Origin: Clostridiales bacterium
GTDB taxonomy: Bacteria; Bacillota; Clostridia; Saccharofermentanales; Saccharofermentanaceae
Assembly: GCA_017615325.1 (NCBI GenBank)
Contig: JAGAAI010000049.1
Coordinates: forward strand, 40,534-104,533
Direction: 5' to 3'
DNA length: 64,000 bases
Shown here: positions 53,052 through 62,529 of the stretch, in pieces
How the letters are laid out: each line of letters begins with the position of its first letter
Position numbering within the stretch: the first letter of the stretch is position 1
The notes under the pieces: model-generated
What the model saw: the letters and a program-made list of their open reading frames with translations, nothing else
Database searches by the model: none
What the model was told of the DNA's origin: nothing
Made by a program: the position numbers and the translations under genes

Positions 53052-54532
53052 TGAGATCGTTCAAGGGCCTCATAGTACCACTTATAATAATGATCCTTCT
53101 GGTGACAGGCGTCATCATCTATTTTGCCGTGTCATCTGCAAATAGCGAGGATCCTGCTGATAACGGGACTACGTATGCTCTTAACGCAACTGCTGATGAA
53201 GTAAAGTCGATCAGTATCTGGACCAAGGACAGCGGAAAAGCATCCACTAAAGTATCCAAGGTCAAAGTGGATGATTATTCATATTATTATGTTTACGATG
53301 GAGAAGACAAGGACACTGCAGTTGACTATTCCACAGAGAAACTTTCGGCTTTTGCTTCGATGCTGATGTCATATGCTGCTGATAAGGTTACTGACAATAT
53401 CCCTCTGGCTGAATATGGTCTTGATGATCCCGGTTATAAGGTCATCATCGAATATGAGAACGGGGAGACACATACTGTATGTCTCGGTAACTTAAGCCCT
53501 GACGAAAACAATGTATATATCAATGTTGACGGCAGGAATGAAGTCTACATGACAGCAGCCCTCAAGTTAACATATGCCGGATACAAGGCCAGGGATTTCC
53601 TTGAACCCCAGATACTTGATATTGATATGTCAGGCATATCTTCCGTCAGATTCATAAGAACTACAGACGGATTGGATCTTACCTCCGAGGTTTCTTATGA
53701 CGCCACCAAAGACACATATTCATACCATATCGTCAAACCTTACGATATCGAAGCCTCTGAATACTTTGTATCTCTTGTTGAGCAGATAGCAAAACTCGAG
53801 ATCTCATCATATGTTGATGTTGCAGATGCAGACCGGGCTTCCTACGGACTTGATAAACCTGCATTTACCTTTGTTTTTGAATCTAATAACGGTTCAACTA
53901 AAAAAGTATATCTTTCCAGGAATCTTGCCGATAAATACTATGGATATATAGAAGGAGAATCCGATCATTTCTATATCGACCGCCAGCAGATCCAGCTCCT
54001 GGAAGCCCCGGAATTGTCTTTGATCCGGTCTTATGTTGCTTACTACAATGTTTCCGAGCTTTCATCGATCAAGGGAACAAACGGGGATCTGTCTTTCACA
54101 TTGAAACTGGATGTTAAGGATGATGAGGCCATATCAGATGATGGCGCAGACGTTGAACTTGACGGCCGCAATGCCAAGATATTCAATGAGCAGGGAAGAT
54201 CTTACTGCGCAATGTTCTTCGAGAGCCTTGTCTGCATGCCAATCGCAGGATCTGACGTTAACGCAAAGCCTGTGCTTAACGATCCTGTATCGACTTTCTC
54301 TTTCATCGGCAAGAATTATCAGACCAAGACGATCGATCTGGTTAAGCGAAATAATGAGACATATTATGTTTTCTCTGACGGCAACTATACAGGTTTCTAC
54401 GTTCATGATAACGCTCTTAACAGGAACGGCGGGCCTGATACTTACAGTTACGGTGTATGGGAAGCTTATAAATTGTTGAATACTGCTATATCAGAAAATA
54501 TGAATGGTATATATAATATTCCGGTTGTTTGA
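53051..54532 (+). CDS. DUF4340-like secreted/anchored protein
   Basis: 493 residues. One helix at about 6-27, then an extracellular part with two similar halves (SAFASMLMSYAADKVTDNIPLAEYGLDDPGYKVIIEYENGE and SLVEQIAKLEISSYVDVADADRASYGLDKPAFTFVFES), each with the Y-G-L-D-x-P motif of DUF4340. Such proteins regularly follow GldA-F-G-like ABC genes. It overlaps the GldG-like gene by one base; AGGAGG lies 10 nt upstream. Its function is not known. Confidence 0.85.
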   Translation: MRSFKGLIVPLIIMILLVTGVIIYFAVSSANSEDPADNGTTYALNATADEVKSISIWTKDSGKASTKVSKVKVDDYSYYYVYDGEDKDTAVDYSTEKLSAFASMLMSYAADKVTDNIPLAEYGLDDPGYKVIIEYENGETHTVCLGNLSPDENNVYINVDGRNEVYMTAALKLTYAGYKARDFLEPQILDIDMSGISSVRFIRTTDGLDLTSEVSYDATKDTYSYHIVKPYDIEASEYFVSLVEQIAKLEISSYVDVADADRASYGLDKPAFTFVFESNNGSTKKVYLSRNLADKYYGYIEGESDHFYIDRQQIQLLEAPELSLIRSYVAYYNVSELSSIKGTNGDLSFTLKLDVKDDEAISDDGADVELDGRNAKIFNEQGRSYCAMFFESLVCMPIAGSDVNAKPVLNDPVSTFSFIGKNYQTKTIDLVKRNNETYYVFSDGNYTGFYVHDNALNRNGGPDTYSYGVWEAYKLLNTAISENMNGIYNIPVV

Positions 54533-54561
54533 TATAATCGACATGTTGCAAAGAGGAGAAT

Positions 54562-55713
54562 ATGGAAAAGAATACTGACAATTCAAAGCCCCGACAACAT
54601 ATGAACGGTAAACTTACCGTTGTTGTCATGCTGTTTGCCGTCGTTCTGATAGCAAGCATCGTTCTTCTGTTCTTCGTATCCAAGGGCATCGAAGCCAAGC
54701 AGGGGGCTGATAAACAGATCAAACTGTCCGGGCAGGGAGGTTTTGCCTGCGAATATTCTGAGGCCCAGAAGCTTTTCCCCTTTGCAGACGGAGTCCTTAA
54801 AGTCACCAATGACAGAGCCGCATATCTTACTCTGTCCGGTAACGAAGTCTATTCCCAGGTGATCTCTTATTCGAATCCTCGTTGTATGACCCATGGCGAT
54901 TATGCATGTGTTTTCGACTCCGACGGATATGCTTTTGTAGCACTAAAAAAAGACGGCGCTATGTTTGCAGCGCCTGTAGCCAATAAGATCAAATCAGTCT
55001 ATATCTCTGATGACGGGTTCTTTGCGGTCATCACCGACGGCGGAGATGCCTATGGTGAAGTAATACTCTACAATACTACAGGTGCCATACTGTCCACCTG
55101 GTCATCTTACAATTCAGGATTCCCGCTTTGTGTCGCATTCAGTGACGATTCTTCACTGATGGCTGTATCCACGGTCAATACCTCCGGTGCATCTGCGGTC
55201 CCTTATATCAGAGTCTTCTCCATAAGCCGTGAGAAGGATGCGATAGATGTATCCGACCTTGCCATCTATACAGTATCGGATTCCGTTGTTTTCGCTAATG
55301 TTACTTTCCTCGGCAAGACCTTATATGCTTATACTTCAGACGGTGTTTATAAGGTTAAGGATGGAGAATTGGTTAAGCTTAAGCTGAATTTCCCTTCGAT
55401 CAATTATGTAAGGAAAGTCGGGGAGAATATGTTTGTCGTATATTCAGACAGCGTTGACCAGCTCAATAAGCTCGCAGTCGTTAATAATTCTGACAATATA
55501 ATATATAATTCAGATATAGGTTCTGATGTTAACGGCATTACTTCAGTCGGAAATCTTTGTGCCTTGAGCGTTGATAAGAGGATCTTCCTTATCAAAAACA
55601 ACGGCACCATAACTGATGATATTGCCGTAGATGAAGATGTTTTGAGGATAGGATTTATTGAGAATGATAAGCTGTGTGCCGTATCCACGAGCGGTGTTCA
55701 CACAGTAAACTGA
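54562..55713 (+). CDS. Membrane-anchored beta-propeller-like protein (DUF5711-like)
   Basis: 383 residues. A cytoplasmic N-terminus of about 20 residues, one helix (about 23-43) and an extracellular region with many short beta-strand repeats of the form G-x-Y-A-x-V (for example DYACVFDSDGYAFVALKKDG and FFAVITDGGDAYGEVILYN). The pattern fits a beta-propeller and looks like the clostridial DUF5711 family, which I recall but cannot check. It has its own TATAAT-like box (54532-54537) and an AGAGGAG site. The CYTH gene follows after 17 nt. Confidence 0.7.
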   Translation: MEKNTDNSKPRQHMNGKLTVVVMLFAVVLIASIVLLFFVSKGIEAKQGADKQIKLSGQGGFACEYSEAQKLFPFADGVLKVTNDRAAYLTLSGNEVYSQVISYSNPRCMTHGDYACVFDSDGYAFVALKKDGAMFAAPVANKIKSVYISDDGFFAVITDGGDAYGEVILYNTTGAILSTWSSYNSGFPLCVAFSDDSSLMAVSTVNTSGASAVPYIRVFSISREKDAIDVSDLAIYTVSDSVVFANVTFLGKTLYAYTSDGVYKVKDGELVKLKLNFPSINYVRKVGENMFVVYSDSVDQLNKLAVVNNSDNIIYNSDIGSDVNGITSVGNLCALSVDKRIFLIKNNGTITDDIAVDEDVLRIGFIENDKLCAVSTSGVHTVN

Positions 55714-55730
55714 CCTTATTGGGAGCAATT

Positions 55731-56399
55731 ATGGAAACCGAGATAAAACTGTTGTTTAAGAGCCCCGAAGCGCTTTCCGGCATAATCGATACCGAATGGT
55801 TCAAGGATTATTGCCTGGACAGTGTCCCCAGGGAGACGAATAGACTTGTAAACACTTATTATGATACTCCTGACAGGAGACTCAATGCGCAGAACGCCAT
55901 GATCCGCGTCAGGATGTATGAGAATGAGGATGAGGACGTAAGATTCGAGCATACTGTTAAATATGGCGGAGGTGTCGTTAACGGCCTTCATCAGCGCTAT
56001 GAATGGAATGTTCCTTCAGAAGACAAGAAGTTCTCATATAAGGAATTTGTTGATTCAATACAGGATAACGACGACCCCGTTGAACTTCTTCAGAAAGCAT
56101 TGGAAGGTGTGGAAGAAGAGGAGCTTGTTCCTTTGTGTTCCGTAGAATTTACCCGGAAAGTATATACTTTCGGCTTTGGCGACAGTATCATGGACGCCTG
56201 CTTTGATATTGGTGAGATGAAGTCCGGGGATCTTACGGAAGACATATGCGAACTTGAATTGGAGCTCACATCCGGAGATGTTGTCGACTTGAAGGAAATG
56301 GCTGAATACATCATTGAGCAGACCGGTTGTGTTACCTTTGATGAGAGCAAATATCAGAGGGCTTTAAGGCTTCACGATTCCGGCAACGAGAATTCTTAA
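55731..56399 (+). CDS. CYTH-domain protein (triphosphatase-type)
   Basis: 222 residues from the ATG at 55731 (GGGAG upstream). The N-terminal E-x-E-x-K motif METEIKLLF is the CYTH signature, followed by YYDTPDRRLNAQNAMIRVR with the substrate-binding Tyr, Asp and Arg, an H-T-V-K strand, and CELELELTSGD-like text in the second half. CYTH proteins bind triphosphates; inorganic triphosphatase is the commonest bacterial activity. The substrate here is not determined. The FAD protein gene follows after 12 nt. Confidence 0.88.
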   Translation: METEIKLLFKSPEALSGIIDTEWFKDYCLDSVPRETNRLVNTYYDTPDRRLNAQNAMIRVRMYENEDEDVRFEHTVKYGGGVVNGLHQRYEWNVPSEDKKFSYKEFVDSIQDNDDPVELLQKALEGVEEEELVPLCSVEFTRKVYTFGFGDSIMDACFDIGEMKSGDLTEDICELELELTSGDVVDLKEMAEYIIEQTGCVTFDESKYQRALRLHDSGNENS

Positions 56400-56411
56400 G
56401 GAGTCTTATCC

Positions 56412-57659
56412 TTGGGCGGTTACCATTACAACTGCGCAATCATAGGTGCCGGAGCATCCGGACTCTTTACTGCGGCCAAGATCTTATCCCAGAGACCCGG
56501 GATCAGCATCGCTCTTATAGACTCCAATCCCAGGTGCGGCAAAAAACTGATGCTGACAGGCTCAGGACGTTGTAATTTCACCAATTCCAATCTGGATCTT
56601 GCTAAATACAATACCGATGATCCCGCAAAACTTGGAAGATCTTTTCAAAAGTTCGGATATTCTGATGCTATTGATTTCTTTGAAAACGTATTAGGCGTGC
56701 TTACCACAAACAAAGGGGATCTCTATTATCCTGCTACATTAAGAGCCGGAACCGTTGTTGATGCTTTAAGGTTCTACATAGAAGAGCACGGCTGTCAGAT
56801 GATAACGGAAGCCAAGGTAAAAGAGATCAAGAAGTCTTCAGTCGGATTTGATATCCATCTTGATGACGGTTCGATCATAAGCTCAGATAAGGCTGTTGTT
56901 GCAACCGGCGGTATTACTTATCCAAAGACCGGCTCAGAAGGGGATGCAAAGTATCTTCTTACGGGCTTTATGTCTTATAAGGATTTCACCGAATTCAAGT
57001 GTTCTCTGGTCCCGCTTTTTTCGGACGACCAGTCTCTCAAGGCTCTGGCAGGCATTAGGATACCTGCGACCGTTACTCTTGATGACGGTAAAGGCGAGAT
57101 CTTATCATCCGGTGAACTTCAGATAACAAAGGAAGGCGGATTATCAGGTATATGTATCTTTGACCTGTCAGGCCGTGCTGTAAGAGCAATAGATTCAGGC
57201 ATAGAACCTCTTGTCAGGATCAATTTCTGCAATGCCGAGCCGGGTGAATGCTGTCTTATGGCGGCTGTCCGTGCCAAGATGTTCCCCGACAGGTCTTTAT
57301 CAGCTGCTTTCTCGGGCATAATACAAAGGACAGTCCTGGATTATGTACTAAAAAAGACAGGTTATAAGTGTAATATGCCTGCAAAAGACCTCTTCTATAA
57401 TGATCTGGTAAGGATCGCAGATGCTTTAACAGCATTTCCCGTAAAGATCACGGATTACGGCAAGCCGGGAGATGCCCAGGTGTCCCAGGGCGGTGTTAAT
57501 CTGGCGTCTTTGGACGATAATATGATGATTCCCAAGACCCCCGGCCTCTATGTTGTCGGTGAAGCCGTTAATGTTGACGGTATCTGCGGCGGTTATAATC
57601 TGCAGTGGGCTTGGACTTCTGCTGCTCTTTGCGCTGAAGGCATAATCGGAGCACTTTGA
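56412..57659 (+). CDS. FAD-dependent oxidoreductase, HI0933/YhiN family
   Basis: 415 residues from a TTG at 56412, with AGGAGT 8 nt before. FAD-binding motif IIGAGASGLFTAAKI (about 9-23), the family-specific SGRCNFTNSN, a second ATGG motif and the C-terminal GEAVNVDGICGGYNLQWAWTSA confirm the HI0933 family. Its reaction is unknown. The next gene, another FAD protein, starts 3 nt after the stop, so the pair is co-expressed and may act together. Confidence 0.92.
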   Translation: MGGYHYNCAIIGAGASGLFTAAKILSQRPGISIALIDSNPRCGKKLMLTGSGRCNFTNSNLDLAKYNTDDPAKLGRSFQKFGYSDAIDFFENVLGVLTTNKGDLYYPATLRAGTVVDALRFYIEEHGCQMITEAKVKEIKKSSVGFDIHLDDGSIISSDKAVVATGGITYPKTGSEGDAKYLLTGFMSYKDFTEFKCSLVPLFSDDQSLKALAGIRIPATVTLDDGKGEILSSGELQITKEGGLSGICIFDLSGRAVRAIDSGIEPLVRINFCNAEPGECCLMAAVRAKMFPDRSLSAAFSGIIQRTVLDYVLKKTGYKCNMPAKDLFYNDLVRIADALTAFPVKITDYGKPGDAQVSQGGVNLASLDDNMMIPKTPGLYVVGEAVNVDGICGGYNLQWAWTSAALCAEGIIGAL

Positions 57660-57662
57660 TCT

Positions 57663-59267
57663 ATGAATTATGGAGATGTTGTTTTCGATCCTCTGAAAGA
57701 CAAGGGGATAATATCTGACAAGGACAGGATCAAAGAAAGATTCCCGGATAAAGACCTTGTGATCACAAAAAAGTTCCTTGACGCCAGACACGGCAAGCTT
57801 AAGCTCTGCTACAGAGTAGAAGACTTTGATCCTTCAATGCAGGATCTTAAGATAAGATCGATGGAAAAAGAAGCCATGCCTTATCTTAACGAATTAGATG
57901 AGGAATCGAAGTCTCGTTATCCCAGCCCCGTTATAATAGGATTCGGTCCTGCAGGTATGTTTGCAGCTCTCATTCTTGCAAGATACGGCTTTGATCCCAT
58001 AGTTATCGAAAGAGGGCGGAAAGTTGACGACCGCATCAGAGACTGCGAGGATTACCGCCGGGGCATAAGAGGTCTTGATATCAATTCCAATATTCTCTTT
58101 GGAGAGGGCGGAGCAGGTACATTCTCAGACGGTAAGCTCTATACCGGTATCGGATCAGGCCTCATTGGCTTTGTAAACCGTACTTTCTACCGGCATGGTG
58201 CGCCTTATGAGATCTGTTACTCAAGTCACCCTCATATCGGAACAGATAACTTAAGGAAGATCGTATCTTCCATTAGGAGCGAGATAGAAGCACTGGGTGG
58301 CAAGATCCTTTTCGATACTGAGTTCACCGGTCTAAAGATGAATAACGGACAGATAGGATCTGTTGTCTGCATGTCAAAAGAAGGGGAGATAGAGATCCCT
58401 GCTTGTGGTGTGATCTTAGGAATAGGGCATTCAGCAACTGATACCATGCGAAAACTATATGCTGACGGTATAGCCATGGAATCCAAGAGTTTCTCAGTCG
58501 GCGTCAGGATAGAACATTTAAGAAGGAATATCGATATTGCCCGCTATGGTGTAGATTCAGCTGAACTTTACAACATAGGAGCTGCTGACTATAAGCTGGC
58601 TGTTGATACTGCTTCGGGCAGGAAGCTATATACTTTCTGCATGTGTCCCGGCGGCGAAGTCGTTGCATCTTCTGCGTTCCCCGGACATATCGTAACCAAC
58701 GGGATGAGCTATCACGCAAGAGACTTTGATAATTCCAATTCAGCGCTACTTGTACCAGTAACAATGGAGGACTTTGGAGAGGGTGTTTTTGACGGGCTTA
58801 AGTTCAGGGAGTTGCTCGAGACAAAGGCATTCGAACTTGCGGGTTCAAACGATAATGCTCCCTGTATGACCTATGGCGATCTTGCCTCAGGCAAGGTTAC
58901 AGAACATAATGATCCGGCCCTTATCCCAAGCTACAAGCCTGGCGTAACTAATTGCGATCTTAGGGAATTGTTCCCGCAATTCATAACTGATACTCTTATT
59001 GACGGTATCAGGCTGATGGGAAAGAAGATAAAGGGCTTTGATTCTCCTGATGCAGTGCTTACCGCACCTGAGACCGGAAGTTCGTCACCTGTAAGGATCT
59101 TAAGGGATAAGGAAACCTTCATGAGTATAAGCTGCAGAGGTCTTTTTCCTGCAGGCGAGGGCGCCGGTTATGCGGGAGGTATAGTATCGTCCGCCGTTGA
59201 CGGCATAAACTGTGCGAATGCATATGTAAGATCCGTCGGTCTAAAGGTGTATAATTACAAAAGTTAA
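57663..59267 (+). CDS. FAD-dependent dehydrogenase, COG2509-like
   Basis: 534 residues. An N-terminal 85-residue domain (VITKKFLDARHGKLKLCYRV) precedes the FAD motif IIGFGPAGMFAALILARYG, then GEGGAGTFSDGKLYTGIG, and a C-terminal GEGAGYAGGIVSSAVDG. This order matches the widespread COG2509 flavoproteins whose reaction is not known. The ATG has only a distant GGAG (about 11 nt), and the gene follows the HI0933 protein after 3 nt. Confidence 0.9.
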   Translation: MNYGDVVFDPLKDKGIISDKDRIKERFPDKDLVITKKFLDARHGKLKLCYRVEDFDPSMQDLKIRSMEKEAMPYLNELDEESKSRYPSPVIIGFGPAGMFAALILARYGFDPIVIERGRKVDDRIRDCEDYRRGIRGLDINSNILFGEGGAGTFSDGKLYTGIGSGLIGFVNRTFYRHGAPYEICYSSHPHIGTDNLRKIVSSIRSEIEALGGKILFDTEFTGLKMNNGQIGSVVCMSKEGEIEIPACGVILGIGHSATDTMRKLYADGIAMESKSFSVGVRIEHLRRNIDIARYGVDSAELYNIGAADYKLAVDTASGRKLYTFCMCPGGEVVASSAFPGHIVTNGMSYHARDFDNSNSALLVPVTMEDFGEGVFDGLKFRELLETKAFELAGSNDNAPCMTYGDLASGKVTEHNDPALIPSYKPGVTNCDLRELFPQFITDTLIDGIRLMGKKIKGFDSPDAVLTAPETGSSSPVRILRDKETFMSISCRGLFPAGEGAGYAGGIVSSAVDGINCANAYVRSVGLKVYNYKS

Positions 59268-59286
59268 GTTAAGGGAGGACAATACT

Positions 59287-59571
59287 ATGAATGATGAGAA
59301 GAATACTGCCGTAATTACCGTTTTGGGGCAGGACCGTGTTGGAATAATCGCAGGAGTAGCTAATCTACTGGCTGAATACGATATCAACATCATCAATATC
59401 TCCCAGACCATCATGGACGATCTTTTTACCATGATCATGCTCGTAGAGTTAAGGGACATCAAGATCGAGGAATCTGACCTGTCAGAGCGTCTCAAGACTT
59501 TGGGTGACGATCTTGGCGTTAAGATCACGATCCAGCATACGGGTCTTTTCAATGCTATGCACAGAATCTGA
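59287..59571 (+). CDS. ACT-domain protein, UPF0237 family
   Basis: 94 residues, a single ACT domain of GcvR type: AVITVLGQDRVGIIAGVANLLAEYDINIINISQTIMDDLFTMIM. ACT domains bind small ligands, often amino acids. The gene forms a conserved pair with the UPF0210 gene 21 nt downstream, seen in many Bacillota and archaea. AAGGGAGG lies before the ATG. The ligand is unknown. Confidence 0.93.
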   Translation: MNDEKNTAVITVLGQDRVGIIAGVANLLAEYDINIINISQTIMDDLFTMIMLVELRDIKIEESDLSERLKTLGDDLGVKITIQHTGLFNAMHRI

Positions 59572-59592
59572 TAAGTAAAGCGGGTTATATAC

Positions 59593-60951
59593 ATGATCAA
59601 CGAGAATGAGATCTTAGAAACAATGGAGATGTTCTCCAACCAGCACCTTGATATCAGGACGATAACAATGGGTATATCTCTCATGGATTGTGCCGCCTCG
59701 TCCGTAGAGGAATCATGCAATAAGATATACGACAAGATCTGCCGTTATGCAGGCAGGCTTGTAGAAGTAGGAGATGAGATCTCCCGCAAATACAATATTC
59801 CGATAATCCATAAGAGGATCTCGGTTACACCTGTATCTATCGTAGCTGCAGCCTGCGGAGCAACGGATTACACACCTTTTGCCAAGGCTCTGGATAAAGC
59901 TGCTGTCGATTGCGGAGTCAACTTTATAGGCGGGTTCTCCGCTCTGGTACATAAGGGCTATACCAATTCCGATAAGAACCTTATCGAATCGATACCTGAG
60001 GCTCTTGCATCAACTGAGTTCGTTTGCTCTTCTGTTAATCTTGCTTCTAGCAGGACAGGCATCAATATGGATGCCGTCCGTGACATGGGACGAATAATAA
60101 AGGCTACAGCTGACAGAACAGCTGATACAGGGGCTTTGGGATGTGCCAAACTCGTTGTTTTCGCTAATGCACCTGAGGATAATCCTTTTATGGCAGGAGC
60201 CTTCTTAGGTCCGGGAGAACCCGAATGCGTTATAAATGTCGGTATATCAGGCCCCGGAGTTGTTAAGCATGCATTGGAGAAGGTAAGAGGCGAAGACCTG
60301 GGCGTCGTTGCCGAGACCATAAAAAAAGCTGCATTCAAGATTACCCGTGTAGGCGAACTCGTTGCAAATGAAGCATCTGACAGGCTTGGAGTTCCTTTCG
60401 GGATCATAGACCTGTCCCTTGCGCCGACTCCTGCAGTAGGTGACTCTGTTGCAAGACTTCTTGAGGAGTTCGGTCTTGAGGAGTGCGGTACCTGGGGAAC
60501 CACGGCTGCTCTTGCCATGTTGAATGATGCAGTCAAGAAAGGCGGCATCATGGCATCTTCATCCGTAGGCGGCCTTTCAGGCGCTTTCATCCCTGTATCC
60601 GAGGATGAGGGCATGATCGCAGCTGCCATGTCAGGAGGCTTGAAGCTCGAAAAGCTTGAAGCCATGACCTGTGTATGTTCCGTAGGTCTCGACATGATCG
60701 CGGTTCCGGGGGACACAACAGCCGAGACTATCTCCGGTATCATCGCTGATGAGATGGCTCTGGGTACTTTCAATAACAAGACTACTGCAGTCAGGATCAT
60801 TCCGGTCCCGGGCAAGGGAGTGGGAGAGACTGTCGAATTCGGCGGCCTGCTGGGCACTGCTCCTATCATGGAGGTCAACAAGAAGTCCTGTGCTGATTTC
60901 ATCAACCGAGGAGGCAGGATACCTGCACCGATCCACAGCTTCAAGAATTGA
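59593..60951 (+). CDS. UPF0210 (DUF711) protein
   Basis: 452 residues, the family length. [25 protein letters not shown] at the start, [32 protein letters not shown] and [21 protein letters not shown] are conserved in this family, which has a fold related to pyruvate formate-lyase/ribonucleotide reductase barrels but no glycyl-radical motif here. It pairs with the UPF0237 ACT protein. The ribosome site is weak (GCGGG). Its role is not known. Confidence 0.93.
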   Translation: MINENEILETMEMFSNQHLDIRTITMGISLMDCAASSVEESCNKIYDKICRYAGRLVEVGDEISRKYNIPIIHKRISVTPVSIVAAACGATDYTPFAKALDKAAVDCGVNFIGGFSALVHKGYTNSDKNLIESIPEALASTEFVCSSVNLASSRTGINMDAVRDMGRIIKATADRTADTGALGCAKLVVFANAPEDNPFMAGAFLGPGEPECVINVGISGPGVVKHALEKVRGEDLGVVAETIKKAAFKITRVGELVANEASDRLGVPFGIIDLSLAPTPAVGDSVARLLEEFGLEECGTWGTTAALAMLNDAVKKGGIMASSSVGGLSGAFIPVSEDEGMIAAAMSGGLKLEKLEAMTCVCSVGLDMIAVPGDTTAETISGIIADEMALGTFNNKTTAVRIIPVPGKGVGETVEFGGLLGTAPIMEVNKKSCADFINRGGRIPAPIHSFKN

Positions 60952-61037
60952 TGTTTTATTCAGTAGTTACGATTTATATGGATTTTTTTATAGTTTACTG
61001 ATATTATCATTTTAGTTTTTTTGGGGGGGATAGTAAT

Positions 61038-61703
61038 ATGGCTATTTGTTGGAAGTGTGGGACTATTATCGGTGATGGAGCTGAATTTTGCCCTAAGTGT
61101 GGTCCCGGGAGTAATGGGGCCGGCAGCTCTGACGAGAGATCAGTCCTTATCAAGAAGATCGATGAATACAGGCTCCTTTTGGATGAGTATGAATTTATCA
61201 GTAAGACCGTAGAGCCTCAGAGTAAATTCCAGGATGAAGAGGAAAAGCCTGCACCAAAGAAACGGTCTTTCTTTAAATATTTCTGGCCGTTCCTGGTGAT
61301 TGCGGCGATAATCCTCTATGCAACAGGGGCGCTTCTTTCTGTATACGTTAATGTCGCTCATGGCAGAGATGTTTTAACTGTGCTGGTCGCTCCGTTACTG
61401 GCTACGGGTTTTGCTGTTGTCGTAATCGTCTTTGGTGTTAAGTCAGCAAAAAGAAAACAAAAAGAGCTGAACAGCAGGGCAGAAACTTTGCAGTCTATTC
61501 AAAACGAGAAGAATCTTATAGCCCTTGCCAATCAGAAGAAGATCGACAGACTTGCTGAACTGGAACCTAAGAAGTCTCAGCTTGACAGTCTTGTTCCTGA
61601 AGGATACCGCGACTTTGACCATGTTGCAAAGATCGAAGAGCTCATCATAGAGGGTAAGGCTGCAACTATTGATGAGGCTATAGCAATTATCAAGGCTAAT
61701 TGA
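61038..61703 (+). CDS. Zinc-ribbon membrane protein, paralogue 1
   Basis: 221 residues from the ATG at 61038 (a run of eight G/A before it). An N-terminal zinc ribbon has Cys4, Cys7, Cys18 and Cys21, then a helix IDEYRLLLDEYE, a basic stretch, two membrane helices (about 83-105 and 112-134), a helical region (about 140-185) and a C-terminal motif LVPEGYRDFDHVAKIEELI followed by GKAAT and a short helical repeat. The second copy (61750) has the same order throughout. I do not recognise a named family beyond the zinc ribbon. Topology: both ends cytoplasmic. Confidence 0.82.
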   Translation: MAICWKCGTIIGDGAEFCPKCGPGSNGAGSSDERSVLIKKIDEYRLLLDEYEFISKTVEPQSKFQDEEEKPAPKKRSFFKYFWPFLVIAAIILYATGALLSVYVNVAHGRDVLTVLVAPLLATGFAVVVIVFGVKSAKRKQKELNSRAETLQSIQNEKNLIALANQKKIDRLAELEPKKSQLDSLVPEGYRDFDHVAKIEELIIEGKAATIDEAIAIIKAN

Positions 61704-61749
61704 TCAATAATCTGATAAGAACAACTTTTTATGATTCGGGGGGATTATT

Positions 61750-62406
61750 ATGGGGTTTTGTAAGAAGTGCGGTGCGTATTACGATGAGAACGATGAGCTC
61801 TGCTATCACTGCGGGGCTAAGATCAATGATCCGGAAGAAGTTCCTTCAAAAGACGAGCTTTTAAAAGAATTGGATGCTTATAGGCTCATTCTTGATGAAT
61901 ATGAGTATCTTAAAGCTGTTGTGAAGCCGGAGAGCAATTATTCTTCATTTCAGCCGACGAGAACTGAGAAAAGATCTTTTATAAGATACTTCTGGCCTTT
62001 TCTTGTCATATCCTTTATCGCTTTCTGCATTATCAATGCGGGCGCCAGATCGATATGCGATACAAGCTGCTGTCAGCGATATTTGGCTATAGGCTTCTTT
62101 GTGGCGATCGCGATCGCGCTGGTCATCTTATTATACGGATATGGCTTTGCCAAGAGAAAACAGGCCGAGGTCAACAGAGATGCAAGCATAATGAATGCAC
62201 TTACAATGGATCTTTATACTATAGGGCAGGCCAATCAGGAGAAGGTTAACCGTTTAAGAGAACTCAGTTCCGAGAAAAGCAAATACGACCATCTTGTTCC
62301 CGAAGGCTACCGCGACTTCGACCATGTCGCTAAGATACAGGAACTCATAATGCAGGATAAGGCAGCAACTGTTGAGGAAGCTATAGCGATCATCAATGCT
62401 ATTTGA
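61750..62406 (+). CDS. Zinc-ribbon membrane protein, paralogue 2
   Basis: 218 residues. Cys4, Cys7, Cys18 and Cys21 form the zinc ribbon; AYRLILDEYEYL, YFWPFLVI and two membrane helices follow, and the C-terminal LVPEGYRDFDHVAKI motif is identical to that of paralogue 1. The loop between its two helices has extra cysteines (CDTSCCQ) absent in the first copy. A GGGGGGA site precedes the ATG. It lies 46 nt after paralogue 1 and arose by tandem duplication. The function is unknown. Confidence 0.82.
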   Translation: MGFCKKCGAYYDENDELCYHCGAKINDPEEVPSKDELLKELDAYRLILDEYEYLKAVVKPESNYSSFQPTRTEKRSFIRYFWPFLVISFIAFCIINAGARSICDTSCCQRYLAIGFFVAIAIALVILLYGYGFAKRKQAEVNRDASIMNALTMDLYTIGQANQEKVNRLRELSSEKSKYDHLVPEGYRDFDHVAKIQELIMQDKAATVEEAIAIINAI

Positions 62407-62474
62407 TCTGCAGATGCTGCTTCATCAAATCATGATGTTGCGTAATCAGATAGTAACATAATCGGTCGAAAAGA

Positions 62475-62503
62475 AAGGACCGCAGCTTTTTGCTACGGTC
62501 CTT
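62475..62503 (-). terminator. argH terminator
   Basis: Arms aaggaccgcagc (62475-62486) and gctacggtcctt (62492-62503) with one mismatch. On the minus strand the stem is followed by a T-rich tract. It may also help end transcription of the zinc-ribbon genes. Confidence 0.75.
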
Positions 62504-62529
62504 GAAGTTTCAGGTTAAAGCAAAAACAA

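Noticed and set aside
59958..60944. 328-residue minus-strand frame inside the UPF0210 gene
   Set aside because: Low-complexity Ser/Pro/Ala shadow of a well-supported gene.
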